From contig OZ005702.1 of the NCBI GenBank assembly GCA_963930775.1, forward strand, positions 1,054,001 to 1,118,000: 64,000 nt of DNA, written 5' to 3'. The DNA comes from Cliona cf. orientalis (Eukaryota; Porifera; Demospongiae; Clionaida; Clionaidae). Shown here in pieces: positions 1-13,215 of this stretch. The position numbers and the translations under genes are program-made. Under the pieces are notes generated by a model. That model saw nothing but the letters and a program-made list of their open reading frames with translations. It was not told the DNA's origin and searched no databases. Positions within the stretch are counted from its first letter, which is position 1; every line of letters begins with the position of its first letter.

Positions 1-1770
1 GTCGGAGTACCTATACTATTTCATCAACAAAAATCAGATAAGACTAGTAGTTACGCACAAAAATTCCCAAAAAATGGGGTGTGGGGGGATACTGCTGATG
101 CAGTGAGATATTCCACATTTCTGTGATGTTTTGTGCAGAGGTCAGTTTTCAAGGAAACCCTAGGAAACGCCCAAAAAGGTATTATTTTTCATCTATTTAT
201 GGCTTGGAATTGGGTTAAGGAAATACAACACCGTGTGTTAATTCGATGGTTTACACAGCCATTCAGAGCCACGTTTTTAACATACTTAGCTTATGAGGCG
301 TATCGATATCAGGCGGATAGCACTGTATGAGAGAAAACAGAACTGTCGACGCTGTTGCGGTCAAAAGGGAATTCCAGGTGATCAAAGACGACGATAATGT
401 TTGTTTGTTTAGTCTTAATAGCCCCAATAGAAAGTTCCAGACAGCCTAGCAGCATGCATGCGCATAGGAGACGGCGCTGTTATCACGATTGTGTAAGTGG
501 GCGAGTGCATAAACTTGAGGCACGTCACAGACGTGGGAGGATCTGCATGGGAACAAGTTCGCTTCGTTTAGTTCAATATCTTTACCATACTTCATATCAA
601 GACTACATGTATATATATATAATTATTATATATACGTGCTGGAGAGGATATTTCAATTAGTAGAGGAGACACGTCATAGAAGGTCTGAATAGAGGAAATT
701 GAATCATTTTTAACCTTCAAAATAATCCAAGAGGATATTATGATTTTTTTGAGTGAGCAGAGACATAATATTATAAAAAGTTTGGCCATGCTTCTAGGAG
801 GGACCGAGAAGGAAAGTCAGTTTCTCCAAGTGATCTTAGTCTATTTATCACCTGGATCTGAGAAGATATTATGATTTTCTGCATGGGCTGAGGCATAACA
901 CTTGGTCATGTTTATGGAGGAAAACTAGGACATTTCACTTCCTTCAAGTGATCTCATCAGCTAGAGCTGTAGGCTTATCACCTCTACCATGACTGTGTAC
1001 AGACAGTGTCCTACACGTTTTCATAATCAATGGCTGTTGTTTAGTAGTTGGTCGATAGGTAAATAATAACTATTATTATTATCAAGATGTATTAATCTAC
1101 ACACAATAAAATTCCCAGAGTTTAGGAGTTGACGAGTTTTTATCGTCATTCCCAAGACTGTGTATCAATAGTCTCCTAGTCATGGTAAACTCTAATGGTA
1201 CATAATATTATTAACTTATGGCATTATATAATCTGCACAAATTAGACTTTCAAAAGAATACAGAGAGAGGATAAGTTTGTTGGTTTTAGGATAATCCCAA
1301 AAGCCTTTCCAGGTTATGACAAAAATTTCTCGAACAGTTTAGCAGTTTGTGGTCTTAGATGCAAGAGAAACATAACAGGGAGGAGGAACCATTTTCAGTA
1401 TGGGTAAGATAAATGAGAAGAGGCGTAAAAAAAAGTCGAGACATGATATTCAGTTCCCTGTTAAAAATAATTAGGGCATAGGGAAGTTATCGTACGATCT
1501 TTACAGGGCGTAGCATAACTCTCTATACAAATAGACCATTAGAGAAAGGGTTAAGAAAAACATAGATCATGTGATTTTAGTAATAAAGTATGGAATATTA
1601 ACTGATATTCTTTGTGTGTGGGGGGGGGGGGGGGGGGGGGAGTAGAATAATATTATATACATTGCCATCTTTATTTGCAAACGAAGACAGGAATTATTGA
1701 GAATTCATCACATAGAACAGCCTAAGCTAGCCCCCCTCCCCTCCCCTCCAAAATGCCATTTTCAACGACA
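1..1770. other. Non-coding flank, no gene recognised
   Basis: No ORF here has a recognisable domain or exon pattern. Two diverged tandem units of roughly 130 bp lie at about 734-960; each begins with a gatattatgatttt-like string and continues through a cataa..ttggccatg/ttggtcatg-like stretch. A run of 20 G lies at 1621-1640. The last part is probably the 3' flank of the minus-strand gene that ends at 1771. Confidence 0.5.
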
Positions 1771-3299
1771 TTATATACACATAGAGTAATGATGTACCAT
1801 TTCACTGAGATCTTCCACCAATTCCTGATCATCACCTCCTCCCGCTGCCGCCACCACACCGACACTAACAGTTTCAGGACATTCCTCCTCTTTCCCTTCA
1901 CCATCACAAACAGTATCAGTCATAACATCCCCTTCCTCCTCACTAGCATCAAGATATCTGTGTAGCTGCTGAATGGGTGGTATGGAGGACATGGGGGGTA
2001 TGGGAGGTGGCGGACTAGAACTTGAAGCAATCGGGGATCTACTAGTTTTTGTTGCTGTGGTGGTGGTGGCGTTGGGGCTTGGGGTACTGGCAACAGCCGG
2101 GGACACCGTGCCTCCCAGTAGGTGCTCAAGACTGGGATCGAGTTTGGAAATCATTGAGGAGAATTGTGGCAGAGGATGATGAAGTGTGGAGGTGGTGGGA
2201 CTCCTCGTAGGGAAGCTACATGTACCACCACCAGCAGCACCATAGCCGGCGGCGGTGATGTTGGAGTCCTCTCTCATGATCGAAACAAGTTCCTTGGTAG
2301 ACATAGGACCAGGTTGAGGGTCTGCTAACGTGAGTTCACTGTTATGGTGGAGAGAAGGGTATTCCCCACCCATTTCATCGACTCTGAAGCCAGCTGAGGA
2401 GGAGGAGAGATGTAGGGGGAGAACGGGAGAACCAGGCACCTCCTGTGGATTACTGTAACATGGAATAAAACATTAAAATTTTTGCTAATTATATGTAGTG
2501 TATGATATCAAAATTGAGTTGGGCAACTTATTTTGTGTGAGTCTGTGTGTGGGGGGCTGGGGACTGGATGCAAGGAGATACTTATGAGAGGGCACTAAGA
2601 TAATGAAAGTTTATTTAAAATCATCCAATAATTGAGTTCATAAGTGGTAAATACAACGTACCTGTCTTGACGAAGCAGCATCTGCTTTCGTTTAAGACCA
2701 GCCAGGTAGCCCTTGACTTCAGTATTGTCGAACCGACGCCGCTGTCGACTTGGCTCCTCCTCTAGCTCCACCCCCTCTCCGCCCACCTTACTACTGTGAC
2801 TCCTGCAAACATAATCATAATAATTATTATATTCACTTTGGAGGTATTGCGTTATTTAATATTAATTTCCCACCTATGAGTCTTACCTCCTATTAACTAA
2901 ATTTGGCAATTGACACTAATATAAGGGTAATAATTTCCTGACACAATACAATTATTCAGCTACAATAACAATTGTTATCTTGTTATGAAAGGACCTTTTG
3001 TTCAGCTTGGAAGGATGTGTTAGCTCCTTTAATGGAGGGACTTTCCCCGTCATTCCAGGCAGCTGGATGTCGCGATAGTGCCTCAGTTGGTGGGCAGTAG
3101 CCTCCAGGGAAAAGTCTGCAATATCTGTAGCATGCAGTCCAGTATCTCCCGAGGGATGGGCTTGGGAAGACCTACACGTGTGCAGTGGAATCAATTGTAC
3201 TTAGTATGTAGGCCTATATTACATACAGACTTCAATACATAGTAACATTAATTTTGTAGGGTATTTTTCTCACCTTCCCAGTAAATAGGATATGTTCAT
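1771..3299 (-). CDS. Unknown Ser/Pro/Thr-rich protein, 341 aa, four exons
   Basis: I do not recognise this protein. Exons on the minus strand are 3299-3274, 3171-2995, 2802-2662 and 2452-1771. All junctions keep frame (phase 2 throughout), giving 341 codons plus stop. The ATG follows ACC (good Kozak context). The N-terminal third is conserved-looking. It begins MNISYLLGRSSQ and contains a basic segment around residues 98-114 (RQRRRF... VKGYLAGLKRKQMLLRQD), which could be a short helix or nuclear signal. The remainder is low complexity, rich in Ser, Pro and Thr, with acidic patches near the C-terminus. No signal peptide or TM segment is visible. It is divergently arranged with ETFA. A nuclear or regulatory role is possible but unproven. 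The donor of exon 2 (GTCCTT) is weak, so that boundary is least certain. Confidence 0.6.
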
Positions 3300-3481
3300 G
3301 GTGGTCTCGCACAAGCAAAGGAAAGTCACATTCTGTATCCTAGCTACGGAGAGTGCAGGTGCAGGTACACGTGTTGTTTTCTAAATAGAGCACACCAAGA
3401 AAGCGGTGGTGCGCTTTAAATAGACATTCCATGTTGTGATCGCGACTTCATAGGGCATAATATCACATCGCTACAGTGGAC
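3300..3481. promoter_or_regulatory. Divergent promoter between unknown gene and ETFA
   Basis: Only 182 bp separate the two start codons, which point away from each other, so the 5' UTRs and promoter elements of both genes must lie here. No TATA box is evident. The assignment rests on geometry. Confidence 0.55.
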
Positions 3482-5396
<1,915 letters not shown>

Positions 5397-5585
5397 CAAT
5401 AGATTTTGCTGAGTGGACACAATTATTTATGATTGTCATGATATTTTTTACATAATCAGAAAAATTTAAGGTACAAAAATCTCAATGTTTTTTGGGGGCA
5501 ATATACAGGTCAGTCTTCATCTGTCCTGCATACAAAGATTGATAGATCTACAAGTTCCCTTTGGCTTGTCCTGTAATTATCGATT

Positions 5586-7279
5586 TTAGAAATGAAATGT
5601 GTTTTTGGTGATGGAGCTGAAGTCCTGGTACTTGACTCCAGGTAGGACACAGAGCATTTCAAAGAGAAGGTTAGCAGCCATTATGGCAGTGGCACCAGTT
5701 TGGTCATAGAGAGGATTCACCTGCAGAATTTTTTACAATGTGATGTGCCTGCCTATACAGCAAAGTAGTGAAGGGGGTCATTCTAGGTCCAAAGTTCATG
5801 GGTAAACCATAGCATACACATGATGATGGTATTGTCAGTGCCATATAATATACCTCCACCACATCTCCTCCAATGATATTGAGTCCTCTGCAGCCCCGGA
5901 CTATCTCCACTGCTTGAACTGTTGTCAGACCACCAACCTCTGGTGTACCTAAAGCAAGCAAATTTCATTTATATGTCACATCAAAATGTGCCAATTGTCT
6001 GCAAACTAGTGCCAAGAGGATGTGCTGTGCTCTTAGATCTATAACAATGCCTCACCTGTTCCTGGACACAAGCATGGATCAATGGCGTCAATATCAAAGC
6101 TGATGTAGGTGGGGATGTCCTTGAATTCCTTTCTCACTGCATCCATCAGGGGAGAGAGAGACTTGTGCCAACACTGCTCGGTAAACACCATTCGCACACC
6201 CTGCACAAAATAGAAGAATCAACTATATAACAATGCTACTGAATCACAGACAAACCAGCCCCCAGAGATCATCACTGAACACTAACGGTTAAACTAGAAC
6301 CTGAATGGCTTATACAGGGAAGTCACTAAAGAGCGGTAGAGTGGCGCAGCACCGCTCTTAAAAAGTCATTTTGTAATTGATGTGTTTTTTAACCACAAAC
6401 ATCCTTTGATGTTTAACCACAGCACCGCTTCCAGGGAATAATAGTAGAAGTATAATATTATAATTAATTATGTGGTTTTGATCACGGTGGGTACAGTATG
6501 AACAAAGTAAGGGCCATGCATAAACTATATATCACCTTTTTTAGTGCCCACTCATACTCTTCTTTGATGCTGTCAACTCCATAAATGCTTCCTCGAAGAC
6601 CAATCTGCACCATGAATTTTGGATCGACGAGTTCCTCCTCAAGTGCTCTACGAAATGGTGTCCCGTGTGCTATTGTTTCACCCATCATCTCGCCCTGCAG
6701 GTCGGTGTGGGCATCGATGTGAACTAGCCCCACAGGTCGACCGTGGTGCTCACGAATTGCTCGAAGAATCGGCCATGTAAGCGTGTGATCCCCACCTAGC
6801 GTCAGTGGAATGGGCCCGGCTTTTAGAACATTGCGGTAGAAATCAGTTATGATATCAGTCGAACGAGATAAGTTGTAAGGGACGATTGGTACGTCTCCGA
6901 TATCTGCAACTTGCAGGCTGTCAAACGGACAAGCTCCGTTAGTGTGCACCGAGCGAATCATGACGGATTCGTTCCGAATGGCTCTAGGCCCTAGCCTCGT
7001 GCCCGAACGGTTTGAAGTTCCGTGATCCATCGGGATTCCGATAAAGCAGGCATCCAATCCGTCATGGTCGTCATCTTGCAATTGTATCAAGGGTAATCTG
7101 AAAACTGTGGCTATCCCTCCAGACCTTGGCATGTCGTAGCCGCTGATTGGTTGATTGTAGCGGCTACTATCATCGCTAGAGACTGTCGTAGAGCAATGAT
7201 AGGATCTTCTGAGATACGAGAAGTACCGGTAGCTGCTCCTCTGTGCTCCCCAACGAATTGTACCTATTAGCCTCCCCAT
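5586..7279 (-). CDS. AGMAT: Agmatinase-like ureohydrolase, copy 1
   Basis: Predicted Mn-dependent hydrolase of agmatine or a related guanidino compound, yielding an amine plus urea. Exons on the minus strand: 7279-6536, 6200-6056, 5948-5854 and 5720-5586, giving 372 aa. All arginase-family metal-ligand motifs are visible: GGDHT (H165), HIDAHTD (around 188-193) and SFDIDAIDP (D284, D286). GTPEVGG and the AHGTPFRRA substrate-side loop fit agmatinase better than arginase. The first 40 residues are rich in Arg, Ser and Tyr and could be a mitochondrial targeting sequence. It is convergent with ETFA and divergent from a hexosaminidase copy. A near-identical paralogue lies at 10531-13084. Substrate specificity (agmatine versus guanidinobutyrate or others) cannot be read from sequence alone. 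Confidence 0.93.
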
Positions 7280-7662
7280 CTCTCTCCTTTCTGACAGTAT
7301 CTGGTTACATGTACATGCTTAGTAAGCGCATGCTTCCTTCCTGTTGTTAAGTATAAGCGCATGCGCCCAATAAAGACGACACCGCGTACCGCCGATCAAG
7401 AGTGTTCTATGCTCTTAGTCTACATGGCTAGAACTAATTTACCAACCTATTTTCGGATAGCCAGCTGCACGAGATCGGCTATACTCAAGACTGCGATGTT
7501 CCACTGAGACGGGTTCAACCCACCTTGATGAAGCGAGTCTCGCCAAAGAAGTACGGTGAGCTAGCTTCTTGCAGCGGACACGTGGGTGTGGCATGGGTGG
7601 ACGTGGGGCCTGGATTGCGCATGCGTACTCTGGCCATGAAGTTCACTCGCCCTCACCGTAAA
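7280..7662. promoter_or_regulatory. Spacer between AGMAT-1 and the broken hexosaminidase
   Basis: This is the counterpart of the 131-bp AGMAT-2/HEX spacer at 13085-13215, but it carries roughly 250 extra bases after the AGMAT-1 start. The shared part keeps a CACGTG box within acacgtgggtgtgg near 7578. It presumably still drives AGMAT-1. Confidence 0.45.
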
Positions 7663-9187
7663 ATGGCTGGTTATCTCTTTACTGCTTGTCTCCTGCCTTT
7701 GCTGACAGCGGGAGCGTTGGATCCCAGCATCAGCACACAACTGCTCTGGCCGATGCCCAGCTCCGTCACTGTTGGCAGCCAAGTCTTCTCCATCACCATG
7801 CACAGCGAAATTTGGTCCAAAATCATATTGTATTAATCACTCTGTGATTGTATCTGTAAAATCAAACGCCTCTATAAAATCACCGAAATCACATGGAAGA
7901 ATTGATTTTTGTAAAGATTTTACTATTCAATCTTTGATGGATTTTTGAATGTAGTGCATTGATTTTGGTAGTCTTTTTGCTGTGCCATTGATCCAGCCAG
8001 CTTCAAGTTCACCCCACAGGGAGCCAATGCTGCCAGCGACACGTTGAAACAGACCATCGACTGCTACTCTGATCTCATCTTCAAGATCCCGGTGCCTCTC
8101 TATCCCAGTGAGGCTAATACCACTGCTGCAAGTGCTCTGTCAGCGCTCACTATCACTGTCTCCAGCACAAATGAAACTCTGAGCCTAATAACACTGATGA
8201 ATCTTGTTAGTAGTTCTAGAGCACTCCATCAGTTTCTATAAGATTATTATTATTTTGGTACAGATTCTTTGACGACGTCAAGTGGACAGTTGTCTGCGAC
8301 TTGTGTATGGAGCACTGAGAGGTTGACGTGTTAATTATTAATTAAGTTTTATTCATGATGGTGGTAATAATATCATGTTATAATTTAATTCTATATATAG
8401 GCCTGGAAACATTCAGTCAACTGGTATTCAGGTCTGAGGATGGGAAGGTATGGGCAGCGTTAACATCTACCCTTGTAAACCATGTGATTACCAGATTTGT
8501 AAACTACATGTTTGATTTATCTTTCTTTGACAGTTTAAGATCTCTGATATGACGATCAACGACAAGCCTCGTTTCAACCACAGAGGCACCATGATCGACA
8601 CATCCAGACACTTTCAAAGCCTGCAGACCATCCTGGACCATCTTGTAAGAATTTCTGGTTTATGATAGCCAAGTTGAGGATATTAAAAAAAAAATTAATA
8701 CACAAAATTGATGAAAGGGGATCTAAGGATATCTGTTGTTTTTATATAGGATGCTATGGCGTACAACAAATTCAATGTACTGCACTGGCACATTGTGGAC
8801 GACCAATCGTTTCCATACGTGAGCATCACCTTTCCCGACTTATCAGCAAAGGTACACATTATTATAACATAAAATAACATTATTCAGCTACTTAAATTAA
8901 AAGTGAAGCAAAAATCTTGACGCCTGGTTTATGTTTCACCAATAGGGTGCTTATGATGCAAATCGTGTACTCTCAAGACGATATCAAGCAAATCATAGAG
9001 TACGCCAGGCTGAGAGGCATTAGAGTCATGCATTCCAGAGTTTGATACACCAGTAAGTTCGTTAATTTTTTTCGATGGGCAATTGTGAATATTTCTACAC
9101 ATCTTTGCTGCAGGACCATACTCAGGCATGGGGCAAAGGTCAACCAAACCTGCTGACATGATATAGCAATGGAAAACCAAATGGGTA
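7663..9187 (+). pseudogene. Broken beta-hexosaminidase copy (exons 1-7 only)
   Basis: This copy corresponds to exons 1-7 of the intact gene at 13216-16031. It has no exons 8-14, so it lacks the catalytic Asp-Glu pair. Exon 1 starts [17 protein letters not shown] and is interrupted by a 191-bp inverted-repeat element at 7794-7984 that brings in stops. Further lesions relative to copy 2 include one extra base near the end of exon 1 (cctaataacac versus cctcaacac), a 2-base loss in exon 6 (aatcgtgtact versus aatcatgtgtatt), a 4-base gain later in exon 6 (gtcatgcattcc) and rearranged exon 7 sequence. It is the 3'-truncated product of the tandem duplication. A transcript could still arise from the AGMAT-1 side promoter, but a functional enzyme is not possible. 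Confidence 0.9.
7794..7984. mobile_element. Inverted-repeat element inserted in hexosaminidase exon
   Basis: A 191-bp insertion is absent from the same exon in copies 2 and 3. Its ends are imperfect inverted repeats (cacagcgaaatttggtcc near the left end against a cacagcaaaaagactacc complement on the right). The host CCAT appears on both sides (7790-7793 and 7985-7988). It carries no coding capacity, as in a MITE. Confidence 0.75.
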
Positions 9188-9247
9188 AGCCAACACTAAC
9201 GGCTCAGAATCGGCCACCACACTATATAATAGTATTATGCATTCCTG

Positions 9248-9442
9248 TACCGTAGATCGGGTTTTAATTATGAGTATTTCTACGTTTCGCAATTAATATA
9301 TAGATTCGCAAACATAAACGTGCACGTATACCACAGTATGGTATATATGGGGTCGTCCATCGCAATTATTGGATTCACAATTTGGCCTAACTTAACTAGA
9401 ACGCAATCATTAAACTACGCAATTAAAACCTATCCTACGGTA
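9248..9442. mobile_element. TACCGTAG-ended MITE (195 bp)
   Basis: It begins TACCGTAGATCGGGTTTTAA and ends with a near-complement finishing CTACGGTA. The equivalent site in the second copy of the duplication (around 14668-14674, cattcctatattcattatg) lacks it, so the insertion came after the duplication or was lost there. It lies downstream of the truncated hexosaminidase exons. Confidence 0.8.
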
Positions 9443-9485
9443 TTCATTATGAGCCTTCAATCCTAATAATTATGTGTACTTCAAA

Positions 9486-9550
9486 CAATTGGAGCCCCTT
9501 CGCCACAATTCTTAAGGTTACAGGATAGTGTGGCGAAGGGGCTCCAATTG
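9486..9550. repeat. Perfect 20-bp inverted repeat at duplication junction
   Basis: The left arm 9486-9505 and right arm 9531-9550 are exact reverse complements (caattggagccccttcgcca), separated by 25 bases. The left arm belongs to hexosaminidase intron 7 (its relative is at about 14714-14733). The right arm sits immediately before the start of the ETFA-derived copy, at the breakpoint of the tandem duplication. Confidence 0.9.
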
Positions 9551-9558
9551 AACACCAG

Positions 9559-10323
<765 letters not shown>

Positions 10324-10530
10324 CGACAGATTTGCTGAGTGGACATAATAATTATTATTTATGATTGTCATGATATTTTTTTACATAATCATAGAAAATT
10401 TTAAGGCACAGAAATCTCAATGTTTTGGGGGGGGGGGGGGCAATATAAAGATCAGCCTTCATCTGTCCTGCATACAAAAGATTGATAGATCTACGAGTTC
10501 CCTTCGGCTTGTCCTGGTGGACTATCAATT

Positions 10531-13084
10531 TTAGAAATGAAATGTGTTTTTGGTGATGGAGCTGAAGTCCTGGTACTTGACTCCAGGTAGGACACAGAGC
10601 ATTTCAAAGAGAAGGTTAGCAGCCATTATGGCAGTGGCACCAGTTTGGTCATAGAGAGGATTCACCTGCAGAATTTATTACAATATACAATGTGATGTGC
10701 CTGCCTAACAAAGTATAGTGAAGGGGTCATTCTAGGCTAGGTCCAAATTTCATGGGCAAACCATAGCATACACATGATGCTGGTATTCTTAGTGCCATAA
10801 TTATATACCTCCACCATATCTCCTCCAATGATATTGAGTCCTCTGCAGCCCCGGACTATCTCCACTGCTTGAACTGTTGTCAGACCACCAACCTCTGGTG
10901 TACCTAAAGCAAGCAAATTTCATTTAATATACCGTATAGCCGGAAATATTGGCGGGCATTAAATTTGGCGGTTGAGCCCAAAATCGCTATTGCAAGAATA
11001 TTGGCGGATTTAAATTTAATTTTGGCGGTTCGGTACGGGATCGCCATATGTATATATGCGAGTAGGAAATTTTGGCGGATTTTAATTTGGCAGTTGTAAT
11101 ATAGACCGCCAAACCGCCAAATTTAATTCCCCTCCAAATTTTCCAGCTATACGGTATGTCACATCAAAATGTGCCGATTGTCTGCAAACTAGTGCCAATA
11201 AATCCTTGGAGGATGTGCTGTGCTCTTAGATCTATAACAATGCCTCACCTGTTCCTGGACACAAGCATGGATCAATGGCGTCAATATCAAAGCTGATGTA
11301 GGTGGGGATGTCCTTGAATTCCTTTCTCACTGCGTCCATCAGGGGAGAGAGAGACTTGTGCCAACACTGCTCGGTAAACACCATTCGCACACCCTGCACA
11401 AAGTAGAAAAATCAACTAACAGCGCTACCTACTGAATCACAGACAAACCAGCCCCCAGTGAACACTCACTGAACACTATAATGGTCTAACTAGAACCTGA
11501 CTAGCTTATAGTGCTACTAGTACTGCACCCATTCACTGCACCTGTTCCAGGGAATCATTAATTAATTCTTGTGGTTTTGGTCACAGTGGGTACAGTATGA
11601 ACAAAGTAAGGGCTATGCATAAACTAGATGTCAGCCAGCCACAACATAATCAAACACCTGTATCTCAGGAACAGATGCTGATCACATACTAAATCCTAAG
11701 TCTTTGCGATAAATTGTGAGCTAGAGACAAAAATGTTCATCCATCTGATTTAAGTAATTACCAGACGTTTGTACCAAAATTTCAGACAATCACTTCCCTT
11801 ACTAATGCTAATTACTAATTAAATTGATGTGTGGAGTGCCAGATTTGGAATATATGACTATCTACCCTTGCTGTCACTGGTTTCTGTAATTGAATGTGAC
11901 AAGACTTTAAATAGATTCTACTCACATCATCAATATTCAGACACTTTTGTTCCATTTTTCCGATTCAAATTATCATAAAATTTTTAAAATCACCTTTGCA
12001 ACCTTTGGATAATCACAAATTGACTGATGGAACATATAACTAGGCTGTATTGTCTTAGCTTAATGAATTGAAGGGCTTTTACACTCCACTCATCATTTTT
12101 ATTGGTGAGGGAACTAATTGTCTGAAATTTGGTACAAATGTCTGGTAGTTGCATAAACCAGACTGGTGAACATTTTGTCTCTAGCTCATACCTGGTTTAT
12201 CGTAAAGACTTTGGATTTGGTATGTGATCAGCATTTGACTAGAGCTGCCAGTCAGGGTAAGAATGGTGATCATAGCTCTTTCCATTCCTGAGATACAGGT
12301 GTCTGATTATATGTGGTGGCTGATACTTGATTGCTGATTCGATCACCTTTTTTAGCGCCCACTCATACTCTTCTTTGATATCATACATTCCGTAAATGCT
12401 CCCTCGAAGACCAATCTGCACCATGAATTTTGGATCGATGAGTTCCTCCTCGAGCGCTCTACGAAATGGTGTCCCGTGTGCTATTGTTTCACCCATCATC
12501 TCGCCATGAAGGTCGGTGTGGGCATCGATGTGAACTAGCCCCACAGGTCGACCGTGGTGCTCACGAATGGCTCGAAGAATCGGCCATGTAAGCGTGTGAT
12601 CCCCACCTAGTGTCAGTGGAATGGGCCCGGCTTTTAGAACTTTGCGGTAGAAATCTGTTATGATATTAGTCGAACGAGGCAAGTTGTAAGGGACGATTGG
12701 TACATCTCCGATATCAGCAACTTGCAGGCTGTCAAACGGACAAGCTCCGTTAGTGTGCACCGGGCGAATCATGACGGATTCGTTCCGAATGGCTCTAGGC
12801 CCTAGCCTCGTGCCCGAACGGTTTGAAGCTCCGTGATCCATCGGGATTCCGATAAAGCAGGCATCCAATCCGTCATGGTCGTCATCTTGCAATTGTATCA
12901 AGGGTAATCTGAAAACTGTGGCTATCCCTCCAGACCTTGGCATGTCGTAGCCGCTGATTGGTTGATTGTAGCGGCTACTATCATCGCTAGAGACTGTCGT
13001 AGAGCAATGATAGGATCTTCTGATATACGAGAAGTAGCTGCTCCTCTGTACTCCCCAACGAATTGTACCTATTAGCCTCCCCAT
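10531..13084 (-). CDS. AGMAT: Agmatinase-like ureohydrolase, copy 2
   Basis: Exons on the minus strand: 13084-12347, 11393-11249, 10903-10809 and 10665-10531, giving 370 aa. All metal-ligand motifs of copy 1 ([21 protein letters not shown]) and GTPEVGG are retained. Differences from copy 1 are few: two residues are missing near residue 18 (YFSYI versus YRYFSYL), and Ser to Pro, Asp to Asn and Gln to His substitutions occur elsewhere. Introns 1 and 2 are longer because each holds an inverted-repeat element (11631-12331 and 10929-11156) that copy 1 lacks. Frame is open throughout, so both copies look functional. The start ([10 protein letters not shown]) is shared with copy 1; an in-frame upstream ATG at 13183 overlaps the divergent promoter and is less likely. 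Confidence 0.93.
10929..11156. mobile_element. TACCGTATAGCCGG MITE in AGMAT-2 intron 2
   Basis: It has inverted termini TACCGTATAGCCGG and CCAGCTATACGGTA, with internal repeats of the theme 'tttggcggtt / aaccgccaaa'. The same intron in AGMAT-1 (around 5970) shows the empty site with a single TA. A close relative sits in the HCN-like gene at 51694-51918. Confidence 0.88.
11631..12331. mobile_element. Long-TIR foldback element in AGMAT-2 intron 1
   Basis: The left end (tcagccagccacaacataat) and right end are inverted copies extending well over 100 bp, including the shared run cacctgtatctcagga. No coding capacity is seen. AGMAT-1 intron 1 lacks it, so its insertion can be placed after the duplication, or it was lost from copy 1. 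Confidence 0.8.
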
Positions 13085-13215
13085 CTTTCTATCCTTCTCC
13101 TTTCTCTTCTTGCTGCTGACACGTGGGTGTGGCATGGGTGGAGGGCCGGATTGCGCATGCGTACTCTGGCCACGAAGATTCACTCGATCTCACCATACAG
13201 TACAGTATACAGGTG
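13085..13215. promoter_or_regulatory. Divergent promoter AGMAT-2 / hexosaminidase, with E-box
   Basis: A 131-bp spacer separates the two start codons. CACGTG lies at 13120-13125. E-boxes of this core are bound by MiT/TFE factors in vertebrate lysosomal gene promoters (CLEAR motif). Its use here is inferred. Confidence 0.5.
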
